Source of the DNA: Leptospira sp. WS58.C1
GTDB taxonomy: Bacteria; Spirochaetota; Leptospiria; Leptospirales; Leptospiraceae
DNA length: 64,000 nucleotides
NCBI RefSeq assembly: GCF_040833995.1
Contig: NZ_CP162137.1
Location: 3,456,001-3,520,000 of the forward strand
Direction of reading: 5' to 3'
Shown here: positions 49,079 through 58,134 of the stretch, in pieces
Layout of the letters: each line of letters opens with the position of its first letter
Position numbering within the stretch: position 1 is the stretch's first letter
Program-made: the position numbers and the translations under genes
Notes under the pieces: model-generated
What the model was told of the DNA's origin: nothing
Seen by the model: only the letters and a program-made list of their open reading frames with translations
Databases searched by the model: none

Positions 49079-49342
49079 TTAGATATTGCTCCCTCCTTCG
49101 CCGGAACCGCCGGTTGGGAACAGGCTTGGTGCAGGCGTAGGTTCTGGGGTCGCAACTGGAGCAGCAGGACGAGGCGCCGGTTTCGGAGCAGTTTTTTTCT
49201 TAACTACTTTCTTTTTAGGCGCAGTCTTCTTCTTAACTGCTTTTTTCTTAGTGGCTTTAACGACCTTTTTTTTCGCTACTTTCTTCTTTGCCGCTTTCTT
49301 CTTCGGTGCGGCTTTTTTCTTTGCTTTCTTCTTAGCTACCAT
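49079..49342 (-). CDS. Lysine/alanine-rich histone H1-like protein
   Basis: The 87-residue product consists of repeats of KKK, AKK and KTA motifs (about residues 2-58), then a Pro/Ala-rich linker and a Gly/Ser tail ending GGSGEGGSNI. It resembles the histone H1-like, DNA-compacting proteins found in several bacterial groups, and probably binds nucleic acids. ATG at 49342 has AAGGAG 8 bases upstream; the longer frame to 49399 lacks a site. The 3D-domain gene follows directly. Confidence 0.8.
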   Translation of the reverse strand: MVAKKKAKKKAAPKKKAAKKKVAKKKVVKATKKKAVKKKTAPKKKVVKKKTAPKPAPRPAAPVATPEPTPAPSLFPTGGSGEGGSNI

Positions 49343-49490
49343 GGTAGATACTCCTTGTATCTGGGGAATCTTTCCGTTATTCCTAGAGTAAATTTCCACT
49401 CGTAAGACTTAGAGCCAAAAGAGTAAAACCTTTTTTCATTTTCTTTCGTTAAAGCAATCTAAAACGATTCATAATGTTTCGTTTCTATCT

Positions 49491-51590
49491 CTAAGTTGCG
49501 CTGAATGAGTATCCTAGATCGGTAAATCTCTCTTCAGGAGAACGTAGTCGATGGCTGATTAAGAAGGTTTTGACTAAACCTTTTCCTTTCACATTGATCT
49601 CTCCCCTTTCCGTTAAAGCAAAATCGGATCGAATGAGTTCTGCAGTGGACTCTGTAACCTGAATTTCTCCCGGAACACCGTGAGATTCCATACGACTGGC
49701 AAGATTTACTGCGTCTCCCCAGATATCGTAGATGAATTTTTTCGTACCGATGACACCTGCAACTACTGGACCCGTATTAATCCCAATCCTCATACGCAGT
49801 TTCGTACCCATTTTTTTGAGTTTGAATTTGGAAAGAAGCTCCTTCATATCCCAAGCCATATGAGCGACAAGCAAAGGATGCGCCTCATTCGGTAGAGGAA
49901 GGCCCCCTACCGCCATATACGCGTCTCCAATCGTCTTAATTTTCTCCAAACCGTACTTTTCTGCCAGAATATCGAAGTGAGAGAACACTTCGTTTAAGAG
50001 TCGTACTACGGACTCGGGCCTCATCACTGCGGAAAGTTTAGTGAAACCCACGATATCCGCAAAAAGAATAGAAACTTTCGGATAACTGTCCGCGATAAGC
50101 CCGGCATTCGCCTTCAGCTCTTGTGCGATGGAGTGAGGAAGGACATTCAGAAGTAATTTTTCCGCCTTATCCTGCTCGATACGCACCTTTTCATACGCGT
50201 CCGCAATTTCCGCCCTTGCTTTTTCATTGTCGGCAAGTGTAGAACGTACTGTTCCCAAAACTAAATTATAACGTTCAGCGATCTGACCTACTTCCGTAAA
50301 CGGTTCCACAGGAACATCCACTGCCAAGTCCCCGGTCTTTCTCTGGTAATCCATGGCTAAGAATAGATCGATCAGCTCCGTAGTAGCCTTATGCTCCGAA
50401 ATGTTTAGCCCCATTCTTTCTTCGTCCCCATCTACCCGGAGAGGGAAAAATTTATTAATCAGGTAAAAGATCAGCAAAGAAAGTCCGAATGCAAATCCAC
50501 CCACGGAAAGTATACCCAATACTTGGGTAAGAAGAAGGGAAGTTCTTGTGACATTATGACCGATCAGGTTCAGATCCGCAAAAATTCCCACAGCAATCGT
50601 TCCCCAAATCCCTCCGATCAAGTGGACGGGGATAGCTCCCACCGCATCGTCTATCTTCAGTTTATCTAAAAGTTTTTCTGCAGGAAGAACTAAGGAACCC
50701 GCTATGCTACCGATGATCGCAGATTGAATCGGAGTAAAACAATCCGCTCCCGCAGTGACGGCGACTAAACCGGCCAAAGAACCGTTCAATGGGGCAGTCG
50801 CTTCCGGAAATCCTTTAATCAACCAAGCAGATAACATCGCTACCATAAGGGAGAATCCGGAAGAGATGATAGTGTTCAGTATAATGCCCGGAACTTTTTC
50901 ATTAAAAGCTAAAGTACTCCCTCCATTAAATCCCATCCACCCGAACCAAAGGAGAATTCCACCTAACATCGCCATTGGGAGATTACTTCCGGTGACTGCT
51001 TTGGGTTCCTCATTCTCCGGAAATCTTCCTATTCTAGCACCCACTACAAGCAGAAGAGAAAGTGACACCCAACCACCCACGCTATGGACGAGAGTGGAAC
51101 CTGCGAAGTCATGAAATCCTCTAGCAGCCAGCCAACCAAGACTTTCATCCGTCATACTTCCTCCCCAACACCAATGACCGGCGATCGGATAGATCAAACC
51201 CGAGATCAGAGCTGTGGCGAATAAATAAGAATGGAATTTTAATCTTTCTGCAACTGCTCCTGAAACGATCGTCGCAGAAGTTCCGCAGAACACTAGCTGG
51301 AATAAGAAAAAAGTCGGAGGCCAAGCCTTACCTTCCGGAAACACAGGAGCAAATAAAGAAGTTCCTATGAGACCGTTCCATGTGACTCCGAACATAAGCC
51401 CGAATCCGAACGTATAAAAAAGGAGAGTGGCTACTCCGAAGTCCGCAATATTTTTAATGGCGACATTAATTGAGTTTTTGGCTCTAGTAAGTCCGGATTC
51501 TAATACAAGGAAACCGCCTTGCATAATGAGTACCAGTCCTGAACATACCAAGACCCAAAGTATATCTAGTAAGCTCTTTTCTAAGATCAT
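49491..51590 (-). CDS. Ammonium transporter fused to a class III adenylate cyclase
   Basis: The 699-residue protein joins an Amt domain (residues 1-390, about eleven helices) to a cytosolic class III cyclase (about 500-685). The Amt part keeps the pore residues: FAGSTLVHSVGGW and IPVHLIGGIWG hold the twin His, WFGWMGFNGGSTLAF is the usual pore phrase. A helical linker (about 405-490) with coiled-coil features joins the two parts. The cyclase keeps metal Asp in FADIVGFT (about 511) and IGDAYMAVGG (about 560), and WGDAVNLASRME (about 625), with the Lys/Asp pair typical of adenylate rather than guanylate cyclases. Ammonium could control cAMP directly. The single gene has its own intergenic region upstream. 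Confidence 0.9.
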   Translation of the reverse strand: MILEKSLLDILWVLVCSGLVLIMQGGFLVLESGLTRAKNSINVAIKNIADFGVATLLFYTFGFGLMFGVTWNGLIGTSLFAPVFPEGKAWPPTFFLFQLVFCGTSATIVSGAVAERLKFHSYLFATALISGLIYPIAGHWCWGGSMTDESLGWLAARGFHDFAGSTLVHSVGGWVSLSLLLVVGARIGRFPENEEPKAVTGSNLPMAMLGGILLWFGWMGFNGGSTLAFNEKVPGIILNTIISSGFSLMVAMLSAWLIKGFPEATAPLNGSLAGLVAVTAGADCFTPIQSAIIGSIAGSLVLPAEKLLDKLKIDDAVGAIPVHLIGGIWGTIAVGIFADLNLIGHNVTRTSLLLTQVLGILSVGGFAFGLSLLIFYLINKFFPLRVDGDEERMGLNISEHKATTELIDLFLAMDYQRKTGDLAVDVPVEPFTEVGQIAERYNLVLGTVRSTLADNEKARAEIADAYEKVRIEQDKAEKLLLNVLPHSIAQELKANAGLIADSYPKVSILFADIVGFTKLSAVMRPESVVRLLNEVFSHFDILAEKYGLEKIKTIGDAYMAVGGLPLPNEAHPLLVAHMAWDMKELLSKFKLKKMGTKLRMRIGINTGPVVAGVIGTKKFIYDIWGDAVNLASRMESHGVPGEIQVTESTAELIRSDFALTERGEINVKGKGLVKTFLISHRLRSPEERFTDLGYSFSAT

Positions 51591-51991
51591 AGAAAAGGTT
51601 CCCCCGAATGATTCCTGCTACAATTGTTTCGCTTATTAATCTAAATTATCGGAATCATTTTAATCTAATCTAACAAGACGCAAGCGGGAAAACTCATAAT
51701 AATGTAACAAAGAGGATGATAAATACCCCAAAAATCCTCCCCCACTGAAATGAGTTTTAATCGTAAAAGGCATTACGGGCCCTTCTCCAAACCCCGAAAC
51801 TTCTTAAAATTCGAGAGAAAATTCGTTTTTTTCGAAGAACAGTGTTTATTTCGAACGTAACGACCGTTCTACAAAGTCTTATAGATAACGGCTAAAGCAG
51901 GGGCTTCGAAGGAGAAAAAAGCCTTTCCCTCTAAAAAGCCTGTTTTAAACAAGGATTAACTCTACAAAAACCGAGATGTTGGTATAATTCC
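51591..51991. other. Intergenic region between the Amt-cyclase gene and the fatty-acid genes
   Basis: This 401-base divergent gap must hold both promoters. The only clear structure is the palindrome gaacg/cgttc at 51853-51869. A 36-codon frame from about 51750 has no ribosome site and is not called. A TATAAT at 51983-51988 is too close to the 51992 start codon to be its promoter. Confidence 0.45.
51853..51869. promoter_or_regulatory. Possible operator: short palindrome upstream of the fatty-acid genes
   Basis: GAACG (51853-51857) and CGTTC (51865-51869) form a palindrome with a 7-base centre. This is the sort of site TetR-family regulators of fatty-acid breakdown bind, and the genes downstream encode beta-oxidation enzymes. 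No such regulator is encoded in the window, so this is only a suggestion. Confidence 0.25.
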
Positions 51992-53302
51992 ATGAGGGAA
52001 ATCAAAACCGTAACCGTTCTTGGCGCAAATGGGACAATGGGCGCCGGATCCGCAGCTATCGTGGCAGCTTTTGGTAAGGCAAAAGTCTATATGTTAGCCC
52101 GTGACGTTAACAAAGCTAAAGAAGGGATCGAAAAAGCTATTTCTTCCATCAAAACGGACACAATCCGTCCTAGATTAATTCCCGGTTCTTATGACCAAGA
52201 CCTGGAAAAAGCTGTCTCCGAATCCGATTGGGTTTTCGAGCTTGTTGCAGAAAGTTATGAAGTAAAAGAACCGATCAACAAAAGGATCGCTAAGGCTCGT
52301 AAACCGGGCACGATCGTATCCACTGTGTCTTCCGGTCTTTCTATCGCTCGTTTAGCGGATGCTTTCGACGAAGACGGTAAAAAACATTATTACGGAACTC
52401 ACTTCTTCAACCCTCCGTATAAAATGATCCTCTGCGAATTGGTAACTCATGCAGGAAACGATAAAAAAGTTACCAAAAAACTGGGAGAATACCTGGATAA
52501 AACTCTGGGACGCGCCGTCGTTTATACGAATGATACTCCGGCATTCGCAGGTAACAGGATCGGATTCCAGTTAATCAACGAAGCTGCTATCAAAGCGGAA
52601 GAATATTCCGACAAAGGTGGTATTGCACTTATCGACGCGATCATGAGCGGTTATACCGGAAGAGCAATGGCTCCTCTGGACACTGCGGACTTCGTCGGTC
52701 TGGATGTTCACAAGGCGATCGTAGACAACCTCTATGAGATGACTAAAGACGCTGCACATTCTACCTTCAAACTTCCCGATTATTTCCAGAAGTTGATCGA
52801 TAAAGGCGACTTAGGAAGAAAGTCCGGACAAGGTCTTTATAAAATGACTAAAACTCCTGACGGTAAAAAGGAAAAATTATATTACGATATCAAAGGTGAC
52901 CTGTATGTTCCGGTGCCTAAATTCGATATTCCTTTTATCAAAGAAGCGAACCGCAGGATCGGCGAAGCTGATTATATCGGCGCAATGAATATCGTAAAAG
53001 AAGCGAAAGGTTTGGAAGCGGACATTGCTCGTTACTTTATAGCTCGTTACGTAAGCTACTCTCTTTCTATCGTGGGAGAAGTTGTAGAAACCAAAGAAAT
53101 GAGCGACCTTGCAATGGGAACCGGATTTAACTGGGCTCCAGCATCCGCATTCGTAGACTTCTTAGGCGGACCAAAAGAAGCAATCAGTCTAATCACTAAG
53201 GCTAAACTTCCTGTTCCGGATGTATTGGCAAAAGCGAAAGCGGGAAAACCTTTCTATCAACTGAAAGACGTTTTAGACGCTCGTTCTCTTTTTAAAGGAT
53301 AA
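51992..53302 (+). CDS. 3-hydroxyacyl-CoA dehydrogenase family protein
   Basis: The 436-residue enzyme has the N-terminal NAD(P)-binding Rossmann motif [18 protein letters not shown] (about residues 10-27) and two C-terminal helical domains of the FadB type. Conserved phrases are [16 protein letters not shown] and [19 protein letters not shown]. It oxidises 3-hydroxyacyl-CoA to 3-ketoacyl-CoA in beta-oxidation. It lacks the enoyl-CoA hydratase half of FadB, so a separate hydratase must act before it. The thiolase gene follows 18 bases on, giving the last two steps together. Leptospira live on long-chain fatty acids, which fits. Confidence 0.9.
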   Translation: MREIKTVTVLGANGTMGAGSAAIVAAFGKAKVYMLARDVNKAKEGIEKAISSIKTDTIRPRLIPGSYDQDLEKAVSESDWVFELVAESYEVKEPINKRIAKARKPGTIVSTVSSGLSIARLADAFDEDGKKHYYGTHFFNPPYKMILCELVTHAGNDKKVTKKLGEYLDKTLGRAVVYTNDTPAFAGNRIGFQLINEAAIKAEEYSDKGGIALIDAIMSGYTGRAMAPLDTADFVGLDVHKAIVDNLYEMTKDAAHSTFKLPDYFQKLIDKGDLGRKSGQGLYKMTKTPDGKKEKLYYDIKGDLYVPVPKFDIPFIKEANRRIGEADYIGAMNIVKEAKGLEADIARYFIARYVSYSLSIVGEVVETKEMSDLAMGTGFNWAPASAFVDFLGGPKEAISLITKAKLPVPDVLAKAKAGKPFYQLKDVLDARSLFKG

Positions 53303-53320
53303 TAAGGGAGGAAAGATTAC

Positions 53321-54586
53321 ATGAAAGATGCAGTTTACGTACTCGGCGGAGAACAAACAGACTTCCAACGTAACTGGACTAAAGAAGGAAAAACCTTCAT
53401 GTCCTTGTTCAGGGAAGCCGTTCAAGACGGACTAGAAAAAGTTGGTCTTACTCCCGACGAAATCAAAAAGTTAAACAAACAAAATCGTATCGGTGTTTTC
53501 GTAGGAAACTTCGACGCGGAACAATATGCAGTCCAAGGACATCTGGGCGCTTTTTTAACTGAAGTTGATCCTTGTTTCTTCGGAGTTCCAGGCGCTCGTT
53601 ACGAAGCAGCTTGTGCTTCCGGATCCGTCGCTTTAGATGCGGCTCAAACCAAACTTCGCTCCAAAGATTATGATGTAGCGATTGTTGTAGGTATGGAGAT
53701 CATGAAGACTGTTTCTTCTTCCGTAGGGGGAGACTTCTTAGGAACCGCAGCATATTACGAAAAAGAAGCGAAGGGAGTCCAATTCCCATTCCCTAAACTT
53801 TTCGGAAAACTCGCAGACGTCCTTTTAGAGCGTTATAAGTTGGATGAAAAACGTTATATGGGCGCTCTTGCGGAAATTTCCAGAATTAATTACGCAAACG
53901 CAAAACGTAACCCTAAAGCTCAAACCCGTTCTTGGTTCATGAACAATGAACACGCAAACGCAAGAGGTGGAGAATTCAATATGGCAGTGGGTGGACGTCT
54001 TGCAATCACCGACTGTTCTCAAGTAACTGACGGCGCTGCGTTAGTGGTTCTTGCTAACAAAAATTATGCGGAAGAATTCGCTAAGAAAAAGGGAACTAAA
54101 CTTTCTGCTTATCCTAAGATCAAAGGATGGGGACATAGAGTAGCTCCCATCACTTTCGAAGCGAAAGTTGCCGAATCCAAAGGAGATAAATGGGTTCTTC
54201 CTTGGACTCGCCAAACCGTGAAAGACGCATTCGATCGTTCCGGTCTGAACACTAAAGACATCGACGTTTTCGAAACTCATGACTGTTTCACTTCTTCCGA
54301 GTATGCAGCGATCTCCGCATTCGGGATCACTCAACCAGGAAAGGAACATGAAGCGATCGAAGACGGAGTGATCGACTTCCATGGTAAAAAACCGATCAAC
54401 CCATCCGGTGGACTTATCGGAGCGGGACACCCTGTTGGTGCTTCCGGTGTGAGAATGATGTTAGACATCTACAAACAAGTTACCGGAACCGCAGGTGATT
54501 ACCAAGTAGAAGGCGCGAAAAACGGACTGATGCTCAATATCGGCGGATCAGCAACCACCAATTACGTGTTCGTAGTCGGAAAATAA
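53321..54586 (+). CDS. Thiolase-family acetyl-CoA acyltransferase
   Basis: The 421-residue enzyme has the acyl-binding nucleophile Cys in [15 protein letters not shown] (near residue 93). It has the C-terminal catalytic regions [23 protein letters not shown] and [17 protein letters not shown]. The first His is the base that activates the nucleophile Cys. The second Cys (usually in a CxGGG motif) is replaced by NIGGS, which resembles SCP2-like thiolases. It cleaves 3-ketoacyl-CoA with CoA, completing the cycle with the dehydrogenase upstream. A GGGAGG ribosome site sits at the right distance. A terminator follows. Confidence 0.9.
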   Translation: MKDAVYVLGGEQTDFQRNWTKEGKTFMSLFREAVQDGLEKVGLTPDEIKKLNKQNRIGVFVGNFDAEQYAVQGHLGAFLTEVDPCFFGVPGARYEAACASGSVALDAAQTKLRSKDYDVAIVVGMEIMKTVSSSVGGDFLGTAAYYEKEAKGVQFPFPKLFGKLADVLLERYKLDEKRYMGALAEISRINYANAKRNPKAQTRSWFMNNEHANARGGEFNMAVGGRLAITDCSQVTDGAALVVLANKNYAEEFAKKKGTKLSAYPKIKGWGHRVAPITFEAKVAESKGDKWVLPWTRQTVKDAFDRSGLNTKDIDVFETHDCFTSSEYAAISAFGITQPGKEHEAIEDGVIDFHGKKPINPSGGLIGAGHPVGASGVRMMLDIYKQVTGTAGDYQVEGAKNGLMLNIGGSATTNYVFVVGK

Positions 54587-54610
54587 ATTCTTTCTACAAA
54601 AAAAGAATGG

Positions 54611-54635
54611 AAAAGCCCGGTATTCCCGGGCTTTT
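54611..54635 (+). terminator. Rho-independent terminator of the thiolase gene
   Basis: A 10-bp perfect stem (aaaagcccgg 54611-54620 with ccgggctttt 54626-54635) with a 5-base loop is followed by cgttt. It lies 24 bases after the thiolase stop and before the preferred start of the next gene. Confidence 0.88.
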
Positions 54636-54642
54636 CGTTTAT

Positions 54643-55077
54643 ATGGGTTTACGCACGGCAAAAGATTGGAATCAATTTTTACTCAGGTTCTTCGTAGCTC
54701 TAGGCTTCTGGGAAGTAGCTTCCGTTTCTCTTCGAACTCTTTTATTCTCCACTTTCTATTTTGATCCGAATCTAAAAAACTTCTTCGTTCCTATGTCGCA
54801 GGTCTTTTGGATCGGACCCATCGTAGCAGACATATTAGAAGTATTCTTCATTGGAATATTAATATCTCTCGTTAGACCGGCATTACCGTACGGGCTTATT
54901 GGCGGACTTCTTGCAGGGATCATTTTTTCCATTGCCGCTTTTGCCGCCCCTGCTCTAGCAATCTCTCAATTCACCGGCGCTTTTCCGGTAAAACTGGTTT
55001 GGCTTTGGGTATTCTATCAATCCGTTCTAAGCATATTATCTTGTTTCGTTTTTACGTTCTCAAGCGAAGAAGATTGA
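54643..55077 (+). CDS. Small hypothetical membrane protein
   Basis: The 144-residue product has about four hydrophobic segments (FFVALGFWEVASVSLRTLLF, IVADILEVFFIGILISLV, YGLIGGLLAGIIFSIAAFA, LVWLWVFYQSVLSILSCFVF). A longer frame starts at ATG 54607, but that start and its first codons lie inside the thiolase terminator, so ATG 54643 is preferred. No family is recognised, and there is no obvious ribosome site. Confidence 0.6.
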   Translation: MGLRTAKDWNQFLLRFFVALGFWEVASVSLRTLLFSTFYFDPNLKNFFVPMSQVFWIGPIVADILEVFFIGILISLVRPALPYGLIGGLLAGIIFSIAAFAAPALAISQFTGAFPVKLVWLWVFYQSVLSILSCFVFTFSSEED

Positions 55078-55195
55078 CTGCACCCGGTTTCATTCCGAAT
55101 TTTTAGAACTTCATTCCAAATCCAAAAACCTTGGGAGTAAATCCTAACCTGCCAGGGTCCAATCTTCAAAGAGAGATCCTCTTTTCAATAATTGT

Positions 55196-55708
55196 ATGAA
55201 AACGATCCTTTGGGTTCTAATATCACTACTTTCTTTCGGGAGTCTTGCAGCAGACCCCAATGACCAAAGCGAGGTCCGCAATATTCCCCTCTATTCCTTG
55301 GATTTGGAAAGAAAAACATTATACCAAGAACTCGACCAAATCCCCGATGAAGATCTAGTGATTTTAAATTTCACCAGTTCCGATTGCCCTCCCTGCAAAG
55401 AAGAAATACCTAATTTATTGGAATATTCTAAAAAATGGAACGCTTCTTATCCAAAAAGAAAACTACATCTTTGGATCATTTTTGTAGGAGATGATCCAGG
55501 TTCCGTTTCCGAATTAGCGAACGAACTTGGTATCAAACAACAAACATCTTTATATTTTGACAGCCTACAAACTAGCATGAGAATTTTAGAATTCCCAGGA
55601 ACTCCGACCAGCATGGTGGTCCAAAAGAAAAAAATAATATTCAAAGAATACGGATACACTCGGGAAAACTGGTCCAAAATGATTTCCATTCTGGAAAACA
55701 AGAGGTAA
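55196..55708 (+). CDS. Exported TlpA-like thioredoxin-fold protein
   Basis: The 170-residue product has a signal peptide ending at SLAAD (about residue 20) and a thioredoxin-type CPPC motif in SSDCPPCKEEIPNLL (near residue 63). The cis-Pro region is PGTPTSMVV. TlpA/ResA-type proteins reduce or shuffle disulphides in the periplasm, for example during cytochrome c maturation. The ankyrin gene starts 5 bases after its stop, so both belong to one unit. The partner of the reductase is unknown. Confidence 0.82.
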   Translation: MKTILWVLISLLSFGSLAADPNDQSEVRNIPLYSLDLERKTLYQELDQIPDEDLVILNFTSSDCPPCKEEIPNLLEYSKKWNASYPKRKLHLWIIFVGDDPGSVSELANELGIKQQTSLYFDSLQTSMRILEFPGTPTSMVVQKKKIIFKEYGYTRENWSKMISILENKR

Positions 55709-55712
55709 TCCT

Positions 55713-58103
55713 TTGGAAAACGATTCCGTAAAGCCTGGGCCCAAGTTAATAACGGCAAACACCATCGTGGATTCCAATCGGGAATCTTATCCTGTAGAAG
55801 TTCAAACGATCAGCTTCATTCTGAATCTTTGTAATGTTGGAATTCCAACAAAGAACGAATTTATTAAGCCCACCCTTATAAAAGTCGCTTGTATTTTTTT
55901 AATTTTCTTTCTCTCTGGTTCGGAACTTTTTTCGAAAGAAAATTCGGTCCGGAAGATCTATGTCCATAAACTGAAATTAGAAAACGGTGTGCCAAAATAT
56001 CTAGAGAGTAGATTTAGGAACGGGATCATCAATTCCATATTAAAAAATTTTGAAGGAAAATTCAATATAGCCGACGATGATTCTTTGGCGGCACTTCTAA
56101 AACAAGTTGAGCTAAGCCAAAAATTGAACTGTAACGACGAGATCTGTATGAAACAGATCGCAGATGCGATCGATGCGGACGAACTGATCTCAGGTTCTAT
56201 CTTTCTTTCAAATAAAGGGTATAAGATCAATCTAAGATCCCAAAAAAGGGATTCTGTGGCGCTCACTTATTCGATCAAAACTTCTTTCGATTTGGAGTTT
56301 CCCGAATACCAGATCGATTATTATTCCTCGGAAGCCGGTCGCAAACTGATCGATCCAAGATACGCAATCAACTTTGCAGCGGCGTTCCCTGGAATAGTAG
56401 AGAAGGTAGAATTCCCCAGCTTTAAGGTCCAAGATGATAAAACCGGAGAGATTAATGTTTTAAATTTCAAAATAGAGGACCAGAGCGCGAAAAATTTTAT
56501 AGAAACGATCCGGCCTAAACTTTCCAAAGCGGACGACCTGGTAAAAGAAAAACTCTATGAGAAATCGATTTTGGAATACGGGGAAACCTTAAACGCCTTA
56601 GAACAAAGACTTTCGGACAGATCCAGATCGGAGATGTCCGACTATCTAAAAAATATCAGAGGCAAAATTTCAAATTCATATTTTCTAATATATAAGGATA
56701 AATTCTCAGAAATAGACTCATCCGCACAGAAAGGAGGAGAGGTCTCTTTTTTAAAGAGATTAAGCGAAGAATATACACAGCTCAAAAAAGAATACATAAC
56801 CAAAACACCTTCTTCTTTCCGATTGGCAGAATTTGAAAAAGCATTAGATGATCGGATCGAAAAACTGAATTTTCTGATCTTCGGTCTCCAAGAGAAGGAA
56901 GGGGACAGACTTTATGCGGACTTCGATTTTAGCGGCGCTATCTTAAATTATAAATCCGTTCGAAACGAGCTTATCAAATTAAGATCAGGGCCCGAATCCT
57001 CCGCATTAAAAGCAAGAGTGGAAAGAAAGATCCTCACTTCCGAAACTACCGGAAGATCGTATTTGCAAAGTAAACTTTCCGGATTGTACCAAAGTTTGGA
57101 AAGATCATTTTTAGCGGAAGCATTGGAATCGGACCCGGAACGCAAAAAAAATCATATCGAAAAAATTGGAGAAGGTTTCAGACAGATCCTGGAAATTTTA
57201 GCCAGATCCGAATTTGTTTCGGAAGAACAGATCAAATATTTCAATCATTTCCGGACAAAAGCAGCTCCTCAGGTTGGTAAAAATTTATTCGACCAGGGAA
57301 CAGCGGACCTTCTTCTTCATGAAGGAATCGATAAAAAATCCAAAACACAGGTGGATACCTGCATCAAGTTAGGGGCAAATCCGAATTCTACTCATTCGGA
57401 TTCGGGAAAAAACGCTGCCCAAAGATTAGCGGAAAGCGATATGATCCTGATCAGCTCGGACTCCTTAAAGATCGTAAGAAGTTCCCTCAAAACCGACGCA
57501 AGTTTGGATCCGGATTTTTTTGAATCAGTGCGCCAAAGAAAGATAGATGACATCAATCGATTCGTACTAAGAGGCTCCGATCCGAATACGAAAGATTATT
57601 TGGACAATACACCTTTGCACAAGTCAGCCGGTTTCGGATACTATGAAGTATCCGCCTTCCTTTTACAGATAGGAGCGGAATTGAATTCCAAAAACGGAGA
57701 AGGGGAAACTCCATTGCATAGAGCGGTTCTTCATGGTTTCTACGAGTTATGTGCATTGTTCTTAAGATCAGGTGCAGATCCGAGTGCGACGAGAAATGAC
57801 GGAATGACCCCTTTACATTTGGCTGTCCAATTTCCCGAGATCACAAGATTACTTTTGCAGAGAGGATCGGATCTAAATTTAAAGAATGACGATGGATGGA
57901 CACCTGTTCACAAGGCCGCGGAAAGTGGACACCCTGAATCTTTAAAACTTTTGATCCAAGCAGGTGCAAGAGTAAACGAAAAAGATAATATCGGTTGGAC
58001 ACCGATGGACTGGGCGGTCCAAAAGAATCGGTACGAAAACCCGAATATAGTGAAGATCCTAAAAAAAGCAGGAGCGGAATGCCAAGTGAACTGTGTGGAG
58101 TAA
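55713..58103 (+). CDS. Exported ankyrin-repeat protein with CsgG/TolB-like N-terminal domain
   Basis: The 796-residue product starts with TTG 8 bases after AGAGG. One hydrophobic segment (LIKVACIFLIFFLSGSELF, about 53-71) is a signal or anchor preceded by a longer than usual N-terminal region. Residues 75-210 include CNDEICMKQIADAIDADELISGSIFL, a phrase typical of the CsgG/TolB-N-like domains of exported proteins. A coiled-coil section (about 250-540) comes next. The last 200 residues carry five or six ankyrin repeats (DNTPLHKSAGFGYYEVSAFL, GETPLHRAVLHGFYELCALF, GMTPLHLAVQFPEITRLL, GWTPVHKAAESGHPESLKLL). It probably binds proteins in the envelope. Confidence 0.78.
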   Translation: MENDSVKPGPKLITANTIVDSNRESYPVEVQTISFILNLCNVGIPTKNEFIKPTLIKVACIFLIFFLSGSELFSKENSVRKIYVHKLKLENGVPKYLESRFRNGIINSILKNFEGKFNIADDDSLAALLKQVELSQKLNCNDEICMKQIADAIDADELISGSIFLSNKGYKINLRSQKRDSVALTYSIKTSFDLEFPEYQIDYYSSEAGRKLIDPRYAINFAAAFPGIVEKVEFPSFKVQDDKTGEINVLNFKIEDQSAKNFIETIRPKLSKADDLVKEKLYEKSILEYGETLNALEQRLSDRSRSEMSDYLKNIRGKISNSYFLIYKDKFSEIDSSAQKGGEVSFLKRLSEEYTQLKKEYITKTPSSFRLAEFEKALDDRIEKLNFLIFGLQEKEGDRLYADFDFSGAILNYKSVRNELIKLRSGPESSALKARVERKILTSETTGRSYLQSKLSGLYQSLERSFLAEALESDPERKKNHIEKIGEGFRQILEILARSEFVSEEQIKYFNHFRTKAAPQVGKNLFDQGTADLLLHEGIDKKSKTQVDTCIKLGANPNSTHSDSGKNAAQRLAESDMILISSDSLKIVRSSLKTDASLDPDFFESVRQRKIDDINRFVLRGSDPNTKDYLDNTPLHKSAGFGYYEVSAFLLQIGAELNSKNGEGETPLHRAVLHGFYELCALFLRSGADPSATRNDGMTPLHLAVQFPEITRLLLQRGSDLNLKNDDGWTPVHKAAESGHPESLKLLIQAGARVNEKDNIGWTPMDWAVQKNRYENPNIVKILKKAGAECQVNCVE

Positions 58104-58134
58104 GCTGGCCCGATCTATAATATATTATGGTTTC

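Noticed and set aside
49086..49391. Phe/Ala-rich plus-strand frame that looks like membrane helices
   Set aside because: It is the mirror of lysine-rich repeats on the minus strand, which read as Phe/Leu on the other strand.
51983..51988. TATAAT directly before the dehydrogenase gene
   Set aside because: Transcription from this -10 would begin at or after the ATG at 51992, so it cannot make a complete message for this start.
54607..54642. Longer start (ATG 54607) for the small membrane protein
   Set aside because: The first codons would be the thiolase terminator hairpin; ATG 54643 lies just after it.
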